A program made the position numbers and the translations under genes. Under the pieces are notes generated by a model that was given only the letters and a program-made list of their open reading frames with translations, did no database searches and was not told the DNA's origin. From Melieria omissa (taxonomy: Eukaryota > Arthropoda > Insecta > Diptera > Ulidiidae), in contig OZ020267.1 of NCBI GenBank assembly GCA_963971225.1, positions 114,276,936 to 114,340,935 on the forward strand: 64,000 bases of DNA. Reading direction: 5' to 3'. Positions 22,584 to 36,296 of the stretch are shown here, piece after piece (positions within the stretch are counted from its first letter, which is position 1; each line of letters starts with the position of its first letter).

Positions 22584-25500
22584 TTATCGGCTATTCTCAT
22601 TGATGTGCGCCATACGAACTTGCTCGCAAGGTTCGGCGTTCGAACATGTTCGAGCTGTTACGTGAGCGCTGTTAGTCACATTGTTTTCGGCATCGCTGTT
22701 AGCTGATTGCTTGGGCGGTATGTAAAACCACAAAGCGGCAAAGAAAAACACCACTGAGCAGACTTTGCTCACAAGCGCCAACATCCACATGTATCTGAAG
22801 AAAAATATCGATATAAAAAACAGGTCAACATTTCAAGTAATTTTGTGCAAGAGTCAAATTACCTGCTCATGTACTTATTGTCGTAGACAAGACAGGCGCC
22901 TCCATCGCCCCCAGCGCGGCCGTCGCATGTATCTTGCCATAGTATGCAGGTTTCATCAATCAAGGCACCAAATACCATGGGCGCTGGAATGGTGCCCAAT
23001 AGGCGCACTTTGATCCACTGTATGCCTAGCGCGAAGGAGCGCTGATCGTCGTGCACGCAACTGTAAGAACAATATTAGAGCTACATAGGTTTACTAATTG
23101 CGGTTGATTCAGGGCACTGACCGCAAAGTTGCCGATAGTGCGGGCATCGTTGACAAAAACGTAAACAGCATCAGCACAAAGCACAGTCCCACGAAATAGG
23201 GCAAATACCGACAGGTCGACTCGCACATAGTGTTAGTGGCAGCCGGCAGTTGCGTTGCTTGCGCTTCAATGCAGGAGCAATTCGTGTAGGCTTTGACACT
23301 GTCGGCGCTGTACTCCACCTGACAGCCCGCATAGCAAGGACTGTAGTACTGAATGCCGTCCGCGCCACACACCGGCTCGTAGTTCAATTTGTTGCATGTG
23401 CAGTGCGAGTTGCAAGTGGCGGCAAGTTGCGGACCCAGATACGTCCACTCAACGTCACTAGCGGTTGTTATGTTGTCACCAACTGCCACCGACTTCACGC
23501 TGCGATACTCAGTGGTGACGCCAGCAAGTCCAATATTTGGGCAAGAGAGCAAAAAGCAGCACGTGAAGCAGGTAGCGATGATGGTCACCACCAGACACAT
23601 TTTGATGATCTCCGCGCAGGAGAGGTTCAGCTTTTTAATCAGATAGCCGCCCAGAAAAGTGCCACCACCACCTGCCGGTACCGTTATGAGGCCCATCAAT
23701 AGCGCCGACCACACCGGGGAAATGCTGAATTGATTTTCGATTTGCTTGGGCAAAAATGCCGCAAACCCCGCTATGATTAGACCCTCCGTTGCGCCGGCCA
23801 AATTCAGAAAGAAAAAAGTGGGATTTCGCAATAGTGAGATCAGTGCATTCGGCAATTCTTTGAATTTGGTGAAATTCTGCTCAGTCTTATTCAGGTCGGC
23901 ATTGTATGCTTCGGAGATTTTCTGTTGTTGTAGTTGTTCGGCACCGGGCAGTGATTTCGGGTAGCCGAAAATAGGTAAAGCGAGCAGGACGCAGGCGACA
24001 GCTGCAAATACAAACCCGATCCACCAAGCACCAATCCAAACGTTGCTTGCACTCGTGAGGCCCAACCTAGAAAATAATATGAAATATGCATACATACATA
24101 TATGTTTAGCAGGCAAATTGATTTTATTATTTATTATCATTTATTTATATGAAAGGTTTCGACTTTCACTATCAGAATTGTTTTGCAAAAGTGCTAGTAG
24201 TGTAGTAGTAAGTGAGACTAAACGCCTAGTTAAAAGCCATGAAGATTTGAACTCCTTTCATAGCATGAAATGCCGCGGTCGTGCATTTTAATTGTACAGC
24301 TTAAATGGTTATTAAAACAACCTCTACGTGCGGCAACAACACAGCTGTTTGTGTTTCATACGTATCTGTCGCACCACCTTCCGCATATTTAAAAATATAA
24401 ACTGTCGCCTCAGCAAAAAGTAATACTTTTTCCATTTCCTGTTCCCTAGTTGGAATTCTTAAACGTATATTTTTCTCTGAAAATGCCACATTATGAGACC
24501 GACTTTTAGCATCACCTTGGCAATAAATAAGGGATGAGCGCGTTCAGCTGCCAGCCCCAACCACCATACCATACCAACATCCACACAGGCAACAGTACCT
24601 ACACTTGTTGTTGTGCGTTTACACCTTTCCCCACGTTGTCAGCACCAAATTTGTTTTATGAGTCCCTAGCGACGACGCTGCTGACTTGAGGAGGGATTTA
24701 TAGCTGCAAATAAAAGTGTGCGGTTGTGTGTGTGGTCGTGCCCGCCGACACCTGTAGCCACAAACAGCCAGCAGCAGCTATTTTGCGCATATTTACACGC
24801 ATCATGTGAATACGTGGAACATTTTTCAAATGTGCTGAGTTAATGTATATTTGTGCTAACTTACTGCGACGCGTCCACATTCAAGAAGTCGGTGTATATG
24901 AGCAAAAGTTGACCCCCAAGCACATAGCCAACAGCAGGCCCAATCATGGCCATGGTGTAGTAGATACCTGGAAGCAAGTAGGCGTAATTAATAGTTACAA
25001 ATTATCAAGTACGCGGCAGACTAATCTAGTTAGTTAAACAATTAACTGAACTGAGTACAGCTTCCCACACTCTCTTATGTTATGAATTGTTGCCTTTTTT
25101 ATAAATAAAATTAGTACAAGTTGACGTTCTTGACCGGTCCCAGGACTAATTTTTATTTCATTCAATAACTTCTTTATTTTTTCTTTTTGTTTAATTTGAA
25201 GTCATTTATTTATGTTCACGCAATATCGGCAAAATTCTTGAGAATGTGTAATTGCCATCGAAATCTGGTCAATCTTGTACGCCCCCGACGTTCATGCAAA
25301 AAGATGCTCGCCTCACATTGGGAACGTCTTCTCAAAATGTAATTGACTCGTTTTATATGCTATGCAGTACGAATTTAGTACCCACATATTTTATAATTTC
25401 TGTCTAGATCTATTACTGATAAATCCAACTGAAACTCAATAAATTTTCCCCACTATCAGCATCTACTGCAATGTGTCATGGACATGTCGCATGCCGCAAA

Positions 25501-28500
25501 AACTTCCTGAATCAGCATCCTCAACTCCCCTTCATTTATTTAAAACACGCTCGCACGAGACAGCCCGCTGCTGGCGGCAGACAATCGACGCGCGCGCTCC
25601 TTCATTCTGTGCCCACCGAAAATGGGTCACACCGAGTTGTGAATGAAAACACACTCAAGATGCGTGCGATACGCCGAACCTCACTCACTCAGCACTCACT
25701 CGTCTCGGGGAACGTCTTTTGTCTTGGCCAAAAACACAAAAGCAGCACACAAGGAAGCAACTACGCTGGTCTAGTGGAAATTATTTATTACTGTGTGCAA
25801 CATCAACAACCACGAATCCTTTGTAGTTCGAATTTGAAGCTTTCGTTTGCCAATGTCGCAGCAAATAGCTTTACAGAGGGAAGCAAGCAAGCCTTCCTTT
25901 TCCATTCGTGGCGTAGATTGTTGTCTAGCTGTTTGTCTATTTGCCTGTCTGACTGCCCGCCGATTGCCCTGAGCCATTGATTGTGAATAAATAAATACTG
26001 CACTGTCAGTGCTCGTCGCATGATTCGCGCTTCCTTTGTAATTCGTGCCGTATGCGGCGATACAGAATGTTTGTTATATGCAATAAACGAATAGCTACAA
26101 ACTCTGTGCGCTCACCTAAGTAAACAGATGACATTTTCTTTGAGACGTTCTCGTCGATATAAGTGACGCCCAATGTGAACAGCGGCGAAGCGCCCGCACC
26201 GTGCAGTAATTGAGCCGCAAAGAACCACCACACGGCCCACGATAGATTATCCTCATCACCGGAGGCAGTTTCGTCATAGCCTGATGTGGAACAGGCCTGC
26301 ATCATAATTGAACAGGAAATAAAACGAAAAATAAAAATTGAATTGTTTTAATAGTTTTTTGTTTAGACTTTAATGTTATTTATTAACTTTTACAAACCTC
26401 CACTGTTGCGTTCTCATTGGCTATGCAAATGTTTAAATCAGTCAGTGTGGCTCGATATGTGCCGACCAGAAAGTGAGGCAGTGCAAAGGTCAGCGATCCG
26501 AGACCCATCAGTACAACGCCCCAAGCTATGATCTTGGGTTTCGAAGCGCCCAGTCGCCCACCAAAATATGTAACCGGCACCAGGCAAGCAAAGGAGGCGA
26601 TATCATAGCCGCTGGCTACGAGGCCGGTTTGACGGGACCGTAAGCCGAAGCGTCGCTCAATTGTCGTTATGACAACGTTAATGAATCCATTCACTATGAG
26701 ACCTGAAATTACAACAATCATAAATAACAACACGGTGGCGTTTTTAATAGGATATCGATTGCCTATTAAAAATCAATTAAAATACAGAGACACTCTAATA
26801 CGAATTATGTACACGTAAGGAAATATGAAAGTTGCTCCTTGAATGCGTTTATCGATGAGAATAACTACAGACAGTCACGTTCAGCGCGCTGTTACCGAGC
26901 ACCTCTTGACTGGCACCTCTTTAAAGGGCAATCCATTCTTCTGGAGTGGTGGTGGAGGGCATTATCATACTTAACACTGGTGCGGCATTCGCGTGGTATT
27001 GCATTTATTCTTGTAGTCCCAATTAATTTAACTTTAAGTCGAATGTATCGCCAACAGGTTTATACATACATATATGAAGATAACATAAGTATGAAGCGTG
27101 TATACACACACCTCAAACACTATGCTCTCACTTCGCCCTAAACTTATGACAATTTACTATCAAACACGCGTCACCAAGTCCCGCTCAGTGAAATGGGCGT
27201 CCAAATCGCTATTGTTGAGAAATAAATTGAATTTCTTTGAAGCGAAAAAGTTGCATTCCAGCCACTATTACGAACCAGCCAAATATGAGCTAAAAGTACG
27301 CACTGAACTATTGAAAATCGAAAACCAATTTGTCACCTTTGGCTCGCCCACCCGCAGACGCTGCAAATCGCCAAGCCGGGTGGGTGAGTGCTTAAGTTGG
27401 GCGTTGCAATGCTTAATCGCATTTGACAGACGCTTTTCATATTTTCCATACAAACGCAATGTACGAATTTGACTTCTGAGCTGCCAAATGGTTACTTAGA
27501 CGCGGAGGGGTAGTGGCAGTGCCATTGTCAGTGTCCTATGTGCCGCACACGGAAGTCACCGAGTGTAAGGCACTCCTTCGTAGCACTTTCAATTGTATTT
27601 ATGAGCATATGGACGCTGTGCCCGGCCACCTGTCTCTGTTCGAACGGCGGCGGGTGGGAAAATTGAATCAAGTTGCAATTGGCGGCTAAAGAGTTTGCAA
27701 GAATCATATTTCCTTTCAGCTTGGGTGGGACAACCCAGATTTAACGTATTAGTGAAGAATCATTTCAAAGAAAAAATTTTAAACAATTTTACTGTTTTGT
27801 ATTGAGCGGAATTATGTTCTTAGAAAACTATTGAAACAGAAAGGATAAGCAAATTCAATAAAAAGTAATTCGCGGATCCAAGTAGCTTAGAAATACATTT
27901 TTGGATTAACTTTAATCCAGGTATGGTAGGTAGGTACCAGCGAGTGCGTGCTCACTGAGCACACTCAAGTAGCACTATGTGCCGTTTTGTTGTCGCCTCC
28001 TCGACTGGGTCTTCCCTGCGTGGCAGAAAAAACTGGGCCTTAAAGCCAACCCGCATCGTCCAAATCCGACTTGATGCATTTCAGTCTTGCCTGAGACAGA
28101 TCAGTTAGAGAGCTAATCAGACTGTTCCCCAAGGAATTTAGTCTTTTAAAAGCTAAGGCAGGGCAGCCGCAGAGGAAGTGTTCGAGTGTTTCCCTCTCGT
28201 TGACTTCCCTGCAGCTTCTGCAAAAAGGGTTGTGGGGGATTCCCAATCTCGCCGCGTGTAGACCAATTGGCCAGTGACCCGTGATCACGGCCGTTAGCCT
28301 AGAAACATTACTACGAGAATTTAGCAGCAGGTCGTTGGTTCTGTGGGAGTCGTAGCGTGGCCAGATCTGTCGAGCCACTCTGCAGCTGGAAAGATTGGTC
28401 CACCTACTATACGCTTTCCTCAGGAAATAATCCTTTAACTGTCTAAGCCTTGCACTCAAAAGCGGTGCCACCCTTTCGGGCTGTGAGTCCATGGCAGATC

Positions 28501-31500
28501 CCACCTTGGCCAGCTCGTCAGCTGTCTGCTGATACCAGCGTGACCGGGTATCCAACAGATGGTAAGATCCACCCGGCCGCTCACCAACCCTAGCAATTCT
28601 TTACAGTCTCTGACTAGTTTAGATTTGGCTTAGTTCCTTAATGGCTGCTTGGCTGTCTGAAAAGATGTAAACATCCCTACTTTGGATTTCTTGCTGTAGG
28701 AGAATCCTGCAGGCTTCTCTTATTGCAAAGACCTCCGCTTGAAAGACACTGCATATATCTGGTAGGTGAAAGGCTTTTTCTACTACCAAATCCCTGGAGT
28801 AAATACCTGCCCCAACACCACAGTCCATCTTTGACCAGCTGTGTATAGGGAGGTTTCTACGTTTGTTAAAGAAGATGCATAACGCTCCCATTCCCTGGAG
28901 GGAAAGAGCGTGGAAAACCTAACATCAAAGTCGGAAAATTTTTTGGTGTAGTCCGTATCCCCCCTTAGGTCCATCGGAACCTTCGTGAGGATGTTGCTGT
29001 GTCCGTAAGGTCTTTCCGCCCATTTTGATGATTCCCTCAATCTCAATATTTTCGTAAAATGAAAATAAATGTATTTTTTATTATTGAAAAAAATTTCACG
29101 ATACTTTTAAATATTACACTGCAGTCAAAAAAAATAACGATTTTCTTATAAACACCTCTTGAGAATTTAGTTTATGTGACACTTTTTGAACTAACCTCCT
29201 TCTCTAATAAGTTCATTCCCTGATTAAAATTAACTTGACGAATTGTGCAGTTTTTACAAAATTTTTCCACTTCGATGCCAGGAACTTTGTCAGAGGTCTT
29301 GAAAATTCGCACTTGCCAGAAGCGCTTGCATAACTTAAGATCCGTGTTTAACCCAGGGGCCAACACTACTCGCATATTATTTGCAACATGCCGCCTAGTG
29401 TATGTATGTGGGAGTTAATTAGAATGCAACAACAGCATGGGACACTTAATGGATTAGACGCGACTTCGTGCTCCATGGCGGCAGTGTCGCACGAAAATCT
29501 GATACTGTAGTCAAATTTCGTTGCCCGCGAAGACCAACGGTCGGCGGAGTTGCAGTTTATGACGCAAAAATCCAAAACAACACAACGCGAAGCATCTGTT
29601 GCATGTGACAAGCGCACAGTTTGCGACGCCAAGTTGCAGTTGCCGCTGATGCTGATGCTGGTACTGGCCTGCATGCGGCGCAACAACGCGTCAGCGTGCG
29701 GCCCATAAATCTCTATAAGCGATTTCATTACAGATGTGCCACAATGGCCACTTGCCACGTACAGTAGCACGTGACCCAAAATATTAATCAGCTGAAATGG
29801 AATTTGCATGAGTTATGGGCAGACGTTTTGGCGCGACAACCAACGCCTGCGGGGCGCTGCGAAAATGTGAATGAAATTCAAGTTCTAATAATGTGTATGT
29901 ATTTTTACATATACCCACGAGTATTTATGTTGCGGCTGGCGTGAAGGTGTTGGCTGAGCGCGTTAATTCCGCTCATGGCTGCCGTATGACTTTCATAATG
30001 AAAAGTAATGAGCTGGATGATTTTTTTGATTTCTGTGAATTTTGCGGAGTGCAAATCAGCCATCTGTCAAATGCCACATACGGCGAATGCGGTCATATGA
30101 GCCTTGTTACTTTTTAATATCTGGGCTTAATACCTTAAACTCGTTTCAACGCCCCTCAGGCATTTCGTTGTGAATGCGCCAACCCGTGGCCAGTTGTCCG
30201 CTTTAAATAGAAATGGGTTACATCAAAACAAATACTGCGTTGGCTATTAAAAAGCCTCCTCCGCAACCACCATTCATTCGCACAAACAGTTCTTTGATTT
30301 AGTCGTTTGTTTAGATTAGTTTGTAAGTTGCTCTTGTGTGCGTTTCACCATGCCCGATCCTGCACCTATTTGGTTGTTTTCAGAGCTACATTCAAAACAG
30401 TGTTGGACGTAAACATCTTATGAGTTAGTTAAATAACATTTAAATTGAGGCATAACTAAATAGTTTAATTATATATTTAAATAAAGCTATTCTATAGTTT
30501 GCGATGTATAGCTAATTTGTGTAGTCCTAACTTTTCAACCAATGGTCATATGGAGTTTCGACCAACACTGAAATGTATATAAAAGTGTGCAAGCATTGGT
30601 ATCTCAATCTTTTGTGACTGTTTATAATCGTCATATCTGTCTTCAGAGATATTACGTGTCTTCTCGTAGGCAATTTGTCGCTGCATTCGCAACTTGTTTG
30701 CTTGAGCTAAATTTTGTAGTCGACATTTCCTAATATTTACAGATAATTAGGGTATGTTGATGACTTAAGGTATGTTGATGAGTAAGTTGTATGTATAGAT
30801 AAAATAGATAAATAAAAAAAATATAGATAAAAAAAATATAGATAAAATTGCTTGATTCATTCATTTGAATCGTTCCTTTGACTTAAACGCGTAAAAAGTT
30901 AAGTGAGCTTAAAAAAAAATACAAATGCACCTTATAAAGATAAAGTGCGTTATTTTTTATTCCAGTACCAAAGTCTAAGCTTGTACATAAAACCGTTTTA
31001 TGGATTTTTATTTTTTTATTGTTCATAAACTTATACATACACTTTTTTGTTTCAATCTTACCAACAATCCAGATCTATGCACTGTATTACTAATTCGTCC
31101 TAAATGCCTTCTTGTGCTCTTTAAAAATGTCAGTCACACAATTTCCCACATTTTTCAAAGCCTTCGCATCAATGATAGTTAAACTTATTGACAGACTAAT
31201 TGAATTGTTTTTTAATACCAAGGAATACCCGCTTTGAAAGGGTCGTCAGTGAGAACTACTGTACAAATAGTGGTGAAATCTGCTAGTCCGTTGCAGTAAC
31301 AGCAACTTCACATATGATTTACTGTCCATTAACACTACTCATCCCATGCGGGTTGTTTGCTATAAGACAGCCCGAAGCAGTTCATGGGACCAAAAAAGCA
31401 TTTATCCATACACACATATATACCTATGTAAAGTACATATGCGCGTGCGTGGGTGGGCACTGTGCCGACATAAATATTGCTCGATCGGCGCGCGCAAATT

Positions 31501-32068
31501 ATGAACGCGCTGTTTGTGGCGTGTGCCGGTAAACGGTTTAAATTAATTTTAATTTTTCCGAAATTATCACTTATATGCCACTATAAAATACAAAATGTGA
31601 TGTTCGAATATAACGTTAAAAGAAAAGGTCAATTTAGAATTGTTATAACCACAAGAAAGTTGAAATGATTAGGTGAAAATAGGTAGATGAATCAATTGGT
31701 GAATTGTAAAAAGTTTGCGAAATTGTTTTTGCTGAAATTTGTTTGCGGCTATTAAAACCAACAAAAACAACAATGTATAGTCTTTTACCTTGCATGGCTC
31801 CACCCCAGCACAGCCAGAAGAGCGCCCACTTCGCGGTGCAGAAGCGCTGCAGAAATTTCGGCTGAAATTTGCCCCAACCAAAAGACTTGGTTTCCAGATC
31901 GACAGCGGCATTCTCATTCGCCGACGGCAAAGAAACCGCATGTGGATCATTTGGGCCAGATTCCTCATTATCGCCGGTGCCTGCGGGTTTTCCGTTGTGT
32001 GACTGCGAAGCACCTGTATTGGAGATTTCTGTGTTTGTTGATGCCATTGTTCGGACGTTTGTCACCAT
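22584..32068 (-). CDS. organic anion transporting polypeptide (Oatp/SLCO), second paralogue
   Basis: Seven coding exons: 32068..31789, 26702..26398, 26296..26116, 24967..24865, 24066..23122, 23060..22863, 22794..22584. All junctions are GT/AG with agreeing phases; 2223 nt, 740 residues, the usual Oatp length. The N-terminal cytosolic region ends at [19 protein letters not shown], the first membrane span. The family signature [10 protein letters not shown] lies just after residue 290, where the usual Arg is replaced by Val. A Kazal-like extracellular loop ([16 protein letters not shown]) lies near 503-555. The tail is short, ending in a basic and polar segment without the motif array of its neighbour. 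Two in-frame ATGs, 32068 and 32047, both have good context; the first is used here. The first intron is 5.1 kb and holds a retrotransposon remnant. It may correspond to Drosophila Oatp33Eb; family certain, orthologue not. Confidence 0.92.
27930..29050 (-). mobile_element. decayed non-LTR retrotransposon fragment (RNase H and C-terminal region)
   Basis: Minus-strand frames at 29046-28783, 28891-28619 and 28555-28040 are successive pieces of one retroelement protein broken by frameshifts. The middle piece is a ribonuclease H domain, with [12 protein letters not shown], then [15 protein letters not shown], then [12 protein letters not shown], carrying the D, E and D catalytic acids. The last piece has the C-terminal cysteine-histidine motif ([20 protein letters not shown]) seen after RNase H in R1, LOA and I-type elements. 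The reverse transcriptase is not present. The boundaries are approximate. It lies in the first intron of the second Oatp, in the same orientation. Confidence 0.8.
29172..29375 (-). other. possible orphan exon in the Oatp intron
   Basis: A minus-strand frame of about 67 codons ([20 protein letters not shown] onward, then two cysteines as FCKNC) ends with a reasonable donor, GAG followed by GTTAGT, near 29194. Its composition is protein-like, but no downstream exon can be joined because the retrotransposon remnant begins about 120 nt further on. I do not recognise it; chance is possible. Confidence 0.2.
30576..30585 (+). promoter_or_regulatory. TATA-like element, possible cryptic promoter
   Basis: TATATAAAAG matches the fly TATA consensus, and about 30 bp downstream lies an initiator-like ATCTCAATC. 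No coding frame of any length follows on the + strand, so this is either a noncoding transcript's promoter or a chance AT-rich match. Confidence 0.2.
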
Positions 32069-33172
32069 TCCAGTTGCACAAAGTTTATATGGACGCGTTT
32101 GAGCTAAGATGCGCTGGCGAGTCGTGGCCAGATGGCGTTTGAGTCGAGTAAAATGTGCACTGAACTGCGTGACTACTAAGCAAACTGTAGTTGTTTGTAT
32201 GAAATTAATTAAATAAATCGAGTTTTTTGCACAAAATTTGTAACACGTTAAAATCTTGATCGGCTGCACATTTCGCACCAAATGCCGCTTTTCGCGTTCA
32301 CACCACCGAGACAAATGCGCGCTCGCAACCGCAACGCAGAAGCTGCAAATTGCAACTGAGTGGAGATATTTTGAAAAGTCGTCGACTTTCGCAGCAGCAA
32401 CAGCAACAGCAGCGTCATGCTCGCTGTCGGCGGCAGGAGTGAATTTCAGTTGGAAACAGGAAGCCGGAAGCTGGAACAGCAGTCCAAAGATCTCCACAGC
32501 AACAGCGACAGCGACCGTGGGGGTTGTGCGCTGTTGCGCTGCTGTTAACGCTGCGTCGTTAACATGTCACCCCGCAGCCAGAGGCGCGTCACCAGCAACG
32601 ACGCCACCCACGCGCAGCCAATGAAGCAGTGAAGCCACGCTTGCTAGTGGTGGTGGTGACGGCTCGCCTGCGAGCGAAATGTTTGTAAATAAACAAAACT
32701 GCTGCGTCGCGTCGGTTTGCGTCTCGTTTAACTTTCGCCATACATTCCATGCACTGGCCGAGTGAAAGGTTGGCGGGCGTGTTCGGCGCGTTTGGCTGCT
32801 GGATGTTTGTTTTCGTTTGCTGTCACCGCCGCTGTTGCTGTTGGCATATCAACAGTTTGTTGTTAATCGTTGAATTCAAACGCGACCCTCACGCCCACTC
32901 CGCTGCAGCCACTATCAGTGGGCGCATCAGTTGTAGCTGCGTATTTAACTCATATTTAATAAAGTTGCGAGTTGCGGCGCGATAAACGTGCCCACGAATA
33001 TTAATTCACGTTTACCCATCTTCGGCGTTTTTCACTGCTTAACAACCACAATGGTCCACGTAGCCAGCGCGTTTTTGGTGCGCTATCGCGCATAATTAGC
33101 TACAGCCACACGGCAATCACAATACAATCAAATGGAATTTCAAACTTTAATTGTTGCAAATGGCTTCAAAAA

Positions 33173-33196
33173 GTGTGTGTGTGTGTGTGTGTGTGG
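33173..33196. repeat. (GT)n microsatellite
   Basis: About eleven uninterrupted GT units followed by GGGTAA. Confidence 0.95.
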
Positions 33197-36100
33197 GTAA
33201 TTTTGATAGCGATCCGAGTAGCTTGGGCTGGAAGCAGCATGCCTCTCCCTAACAACAAAATGCTGCCCGATTAATACCTTTTTGTTCCTACACTACATAC
33301 AGCGCGAAACGAGAGCGAAGATGAGCGATGTTATGCACAAAGATTCCACCTTTCCAATAGTTGATATTAGTTCTTGGGCAGAATATTTTATAAAGGATTG
33401 GTCAGGACCAGACAAAGCTGCTTTAGTAACACAAACCTGTCGAATGAAAAGCTTAAGGAAGAAAATTAAAAAGTCTTGCATTCCTGCATACACTGTTAAT
33501 TTCATACATGTATATGAATGCACTTCTAGTAAAAGTAAAATCTCCTGTAGAACCATATTTTTTCCTTGCAAGTTAATCGTGTTCGCACAACGAGCGCAGC
33601 TCATAAATAAATAATGCATTTTCCTTCATATATGTATATTTCGGTTTCAATTGGTATTTTTATCTTGGTGTGTGTGACTAATTTGAACAATTTGTTAAAT
33701 TTACATTAATTGATTTAGTAACATTTTCGGTTTCAGTTTAGTCGAAAGTACATCATACACAGAATTCGTGAAACACATCATTTATGATAGTATTTATGTA
33801 TATATATATATAGCATGTATGTAAGTATTTAATGTTGCATGTAATGTAAGTTTGTGTGTTTATTATATTTAGTACAACTTTTCTTGGTTTCTTTTTTTCT
33901 CATTTTCGATTTTGAGTGATTTTCTTCCCTTCTTAGGAAAAAGCCATATTTATGTACATACTCACTGTAGTTTATCTGTAAAATAACGATACGGTAGTAA
34001 AAAGATAATCTTAAATCAAATAATAGCACAGATTAAAGTTTTCATTTTTCATTTTCATTGACTTAATTTTGTTTTACTGTACGATAAAAAATATAGTTTA
34101 AAATTGTAATTATTCATTTTGTTTTGCATTCAATTGTACATACATAGGTAGAGCAAATATTTGTAAACGAAAATATATATATATATATGTTTCATATGTA
34201 TTTGAGAAATTAAAGCTTTATCAATTTGTATACAAATCATGGTTTAATGAATATTTGTACATATCGTGTATATGTATGTGTGTATTCTTTGTTGTTTGTG
34301 TAAAATATACAATAGCCTTTGAACTGAGTTTGAATAAAGTTCAATTTTGGACAAAAAACAATAATATGTATTTGTATATTTGCAGCAATGTGTTTCACAA
34401 ATCATCATTGATCAAACTTTAAGTGCAATATTTGCCATAAGCGGGTTAAATCCTGTGTACAACGCGAATTGCCATTAGGTATCGGAAACATAGTAGGCGA
34501 ACCAAAAAACTGTCTAATAACAAAGTACTAAAGGCAGTTCCAAGCTTATTGGGCCATAACCACTGCAACAAGTGGATCTCGATTCGTGTGAATAGGTCAT
34601 TGGTCATTGGAAATGCTGCTCGACGCATGAAATAATCTTGAGCATGAACATCATCTTGAAACTCAATACCCTTCTTGCCGATCAAAACATTGTAGAAAAG
34701 TTTAAGTATTTCCAATTAAAATTAGTCGCCACAGCAAGTCAATGCGCCATTATAATCGCATACCATTATAGGTAATTTTATCTGTTTAAGCAGCTTAATA
34801 TGTGAAATTTTCCGCAACTGAATTTTACAAATTGATTCAGCGTTTACCACAAAAACGAGAAGTTGCACTTTTCGGAAACATACAATTCAAATTGATAATT
34901 TATTTGTCTCTTTACTGTTTTCAAGCTTGATTACGTATAGTTTATTTCACTTATATGACAATTCTGAATAATGTGTGTTTTGGAAAAATGCAAGATAACA
35001 TGTTGAAAGCGAAATCTTTACATATTTTTTTCAACATAATAAACCAATACTTAATGACAATATCGTTTATCACACTACTTTACGGAATGAATTCAATGCA
35101 ATTCATTTTACAATTGTTGGTGCTGACTGTGCCAATTTTAATCAGCTCCGGAATAACCGTTAGTTATTTGTCAATGAAATTTTCTTCAGACGGAAAACCT
35201 CTGATTTGTGTGTATTTTAATGTAAGTATCTTATAGTAAGCTGTCAGCTTTTGTTCTGTAACAGTCAAATTAAACATTTCACCTACTGAAAGTAGCAAAT
35301 ATGAAATTTCTTATAATTTGAGAACTCAATGTCTGTAAAAACGATCGTTCCATTAATGTACAAAGACCCTACAAATTTGTTCTTAATCAAGTTTTGCTTC
35401 TTTTCTGATTACACACTTAAAAAGCAACAATGTAATGTAATCAAAACCAATTCATTTACAAGAGGATTTTCCCGGTAAAATAGAAAATATGTAAGACAGG
35501 CTCTTTGGACATTAAGGTAACAGTATACATTTGCATTTTAATTAAGCTGCATGATGCGATTTTAAGTACAAAATATGCAAATATAAAAAATCATGAAAGT
35601 TTCAGTTGGGCAAAAACTAGTTGGACTTACAATTAAAAATTAACAACCGAAGAGGACTACGGCCAAACTTAATGTCGCTTTCAATATAGTTAACGATACA
35701 AAATAGTGAAACAAACTACTTCCAGAATTTTAATTCAATGCTAAAATAATTTTTAACAAAAGCGCAAAAAAAAAATTAAATTTTAGTTTCTTGATTTCTT
35801 TGTTGCATGGTCAAAGCTGAAAACCATTAGGAACTAAAAAATCGCTTCGTTGGATCTTTAGCCAGTTTTGACTTTTATCTACACAAGTTTCATGAACATA
35901 ATTAATAAAAAATTTTATATTATATTGTCAGCTGAACACTCAAATATTTTATTACTTATCGTTTACTAGTTGGTCCAACCAAGTTTTGCTCAACTTCGAA
36001 ACGAAGTTCTGTTGCTTGCAGTTATTTTCTGAAAACAAAAACTCACTACAGCGGAATCCACTGCCAAAAGGTTGACTCACAGTTTTTCACTTATCTGACT

Positions 36101-36296
36101 CATAACTTGAAATATTTTAAATATGTGTGGTGAGTTCTGAAATTTTTTAGTCCAGTGGAATCTACCGTTTGCAATCACAATTTCGATTTCCGCCATAACA
36201 AAATTACAATAAGCAAAATGTATCCAAAATGTTTAATATTTATTTTAAATAAACCTATCGCAGTTCTTTAGCTGCATGTGTATTTATTTCAACTGG

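Noticed and set aside
23250..23702. 150-codon + strand frame opposite the second Oatp
   Set aside because: Antisense shadow of the Kazal-loop exon; no independent support.
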